This document shows positions 6,423 through 7,697 of a DNA stretch of 7,697 nucleotides, one piece after another. Within the stretch, counting starts at the first letter, position 1, and each line of letters opens with the position of its first letter. The position numbers were made by a program, and so were the translations under genes. This DNA is from an uncultured Synergistaceae bacterium. GTDB lineage: Bacteria > Synergistota > Synergistia > Synergistales > Aminobacteriaceae. Location: positions 1 through 7,697 of the forward strand of contig CALMZW010000168.1 of the NCBI GenBank assembly GCA_937870605.1, in the 5' to 3' direction. Below the pieces are notes generated by a model, which worked only from the letters and a program-made list of their open reading frames with translations, did not search any database and was not told the origin of the DNA.

Positions 6423-7016
6423 TCAGGCGCTTCGCCCGTAATTTTCTATAAGTGTCCGAAGTTCTTCGATTCCTGAATTATCTTCAGAAGATGTCAGGAT
6501 ACAGTTCTGTTCCGGTATCGAAAGATTCTTCAAATACTTTTCAAGCGTAGCTTTCCGCGCCCCTCGCGAAATCTTGTCGATCTTTGTGAAAACCGGCAGT
6601 TCCGCGACACGCATCCCGGAAAGCCATTCGCTCAGCTCCAGATCCCGCTCCAGAAAACCGTGCCGGAAATCGACAAGATGAAGAACCAACGGGGGCAAGG
6701 GGCGGGAGTCGAAATATCTTCGAACGAGCTTCGCCCACTTTTCCTTCTCCGCTTTCCCCGCGACAGCATACCCGTAACCGGGCAAATCGACCAGCGTAAA
6801 AGGAACAGTCGCGTCCACGACGTAAAAATTGATGCTTCGCGTCTTCCCCGGAGTGGCGCCGACATACGCAGCCTTTTGTCCGACAAGACGGTTGATGAGG
6901 CTCGACTTACCGACGTTCGATCGACCGGCGAAAACGACTTCAGGAAGCGTGAAACCGGGAAGCTGATCGACCGTGAAAACGGTTTCGACGGAACGGATCT
7001 TCCATATTGCGCCCAT
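6423..7016 (-). CDS. engB: Ribosome biogenesis GTP-binding protein EngB/YsxC
   Basis: EngB (YsxC, YihA) is an essential TRAFAC GTPase needed for late 50S ribosomal subunit assembly. The protein has 197 residues, the normal size. All G motifs are visible: G1 GRSNVGKSS (31-39), G2 region TPGKT (55-59), G3 DLPGYG (77-82), G4 TKID (144-147) and G5 region TSSEDNSGI (175-183). PGYGYAVAGKAEKEKW (79-94) and VDFRHG (115-120) are characteristic of EngB among small GTPases. G4 has Ile where many members have Ala, but the Lys and Asp that read guanine are kept. The ATG lies 1 nt after the lon stop, and GTGGAG at 7021-7026 sits 4 nt upstream, inside the last lon codons. This indicates tight coupling with lon, an adjacency also known from Bacillus-type genomes. 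Confidence 0.97.
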   Translation of the reverse strand: MGAIWKIRSVETVFTVDQLPGFTLPEVVFAGRSNVGKSSLINRLVGQKAAYVGATPGKTRSINFYVVDATVPFTLVDLPGYGYAVAGKAEKEKWAKLVRRYFDSRPLPPLVLHLVDFRHGFLERDLELSEWLSGMRVAELPVFTKIDKISRGARKATLEKYLKNLSIPEQNCILTSSEDNSGIEELRTLIENYGRSA

Positions 7017-7017
7017 A

Positions 7018-7697
7018 TTACTCCACTAACGCCAGTTGAAACACTTCAGCGATAGACGAAACGTATCGGATTTCGATATCCTTCTTCCCCCATTCGGGAA
7101 TCTCGTCGAAGTCGGGTTTGTTCGGCTCCGGGAGAATGACTGTCGTGATTCCCTGTCTTCGTGCGGCCAGTATCTTTTCACGTATTCCGCCGACAGGGAG
7201 CACTCTCCCCTGAAGGGAGATTTCGCCTGTCATCGCTACATTGGGAAGAATATTGCGTCCGGATACGGCCGAAAGAATTGCGACGGCCATCGTGACGCCC
7301 GCTGAGGGGCCGTCCTTGGGAATGGCGCCCTCAGGAACATGTATGTGGATGTCGCTCGCCTTCCAGTCGAACTCGGAGAGACCGAGCGTATCCGCCTTCG
7401 AGCGAAGAAAGCCGATCGCGGCCTGGGCCGATTCCTGCATGATGGACCCGAGATTTCCGGTCAGCGTGATGTCTCCCTTGCCTTTCATTTTCACGGCTTC
7501 TATGACAAGGACATCACCGCCTGCTTCTGTCCATGCGAGTCCGACAACCGTCCCCTGCTGAGGTTCTTTCGGGATCGAAACGTCGTATCGTCTCGGAGCG
7601 CCAAGGTGCTCGGCCAGATCTGAAACGCCTACCGAGATCGGGATGGTCGCCGGCATTCCCGTATCTTCTTCCTGGACGATCCTCCGAACGATTTTCC
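7018..7697 (-). CDS. lon: ATP-dependent Lon protease, C-terminal protease domain (5' end outside window)
   Basis: The frame is open at the right edge and ends with TAA at 7018-7020, giving 225 visible residues. These are the end of the AAA+ region and the whole LonA-type serine protease domain. LGAPRRYD (codons near 7602-7578) marks the junction. The catalytic Ser is in PKDGPSAGVTMA (Ser codon at 7303-7305) and the catalytic Lys in GGIREKILAA (Lys codon at 7174-7176), forming the Ser-Lys dyad. MTGEISLQGRVLPVGG between them is the usual conserved core. Lon degrades misfolded and regulatory proteins in the cytoplasm, driven by ATP hydrolysis in the missing upstream part. An in-frame ATG at 7656 is only an internal methionine, since matching Lon sequence (KIVRRIVQEEDTG) continues upstream of it. 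The promoter, and any heat-shock control, would be outside this window. Confidence 0.97.
   Translation of the reverse strand, partial: KIVRRIVQEEDTGMPATIPISVGVSDLAEHLGAPRRYDVSIPKEPQQGTVVGLAWTEAGGDVLVIEAVKMKGKGDITLTGNLGSIMQESAQAAIGFLRSKADTLGLSEFDWKASDIHIHVPEGAIPKDGPSAGVTMAVAILSAVSGRNILPNVAMTGEISLQGRVLPVGGIREKILAARRQGITTVILPEPNKPDFDEIPEWGKKDIEIRYVSSIAEVFQLALVE

Noticed and set aside
1..7697. CRISPR arrays, tRNA or rRNA genes, insertion sequences, phage or toxin-antitoxin signatures
   Set aside because: No spaced direct repeats, transposase or integrase motifs, terminal inverted repeats or tRNA-like segments were seen on reading both strands. The window is filled by housekeeping genes.

Overview
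This is a bacterial chromosomal window in which every supported gene lies on the minus strand, so transcription runs from the right edge (position 7697) to the left. Coding density is very high and base composition is moderate. The content is housekeeping, with no sign of a mobile element, phage, CRISPR array, tRNA or rRNA. The lineage cannot be fixed from the sequence. The lon-ysxC/engB and valS-folC pairings are both familiar from Bacillota. An oxidoreductase resembling UDP-GlcNAc 3-dehydrogenase (GnnA) and a signal-peptide TPR protein fit a cell with an outer membrane. A diderm relative of Bacillota, for example a Synergistota-type organism, is a reasonable guess but only an inference.

Right to middle (7697 to 1667): a tightly packed block runs lon (3' end only), engB/ysxC, valS, folC and a pgeF/yfiH-type gene. 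Junctions are 1 nt (lon/engB), 28 nt (engB/valS), 4 nt (valS/folC) and an ATGATGA overlap (folC/pgeF). This spacing suggests one polycistronic unit with translational coupling. The products serve protein quality control (Lon), 50S ribosome assembly (EngB), tRNA-Val charging with editing (ValS), folate synthesis and polyglutamylation (FolC) and a purine-nucleoside or peptidoglycan-editing enzyme (PgeF family).

Left-middle (1666 to 600): after a 74-nt gap with its own strong Shine-Dalgarno comes a Gfo/Idh/MocA oxidoreductase of the GnnA-like subgroup. A rho-independent terminator abuts its stop codon and closes the unit.

Left end (599 to 1): a roughly 145-nt spacer with two perfect palindromes precedes a second small unit. 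It encodes an unrecognised protein of about 70 residues with two membrane segments. Fifteen nt downstream is the start of an exported protein with a TPR-like segment that runs off the left edge.

I found no convincing new biological system. The items most worth a second look are the small membrane protein paired with the exported TPR protein, and a Gly-to-Glu change in the dinucleotide-binding loop of the oxidoreductase.
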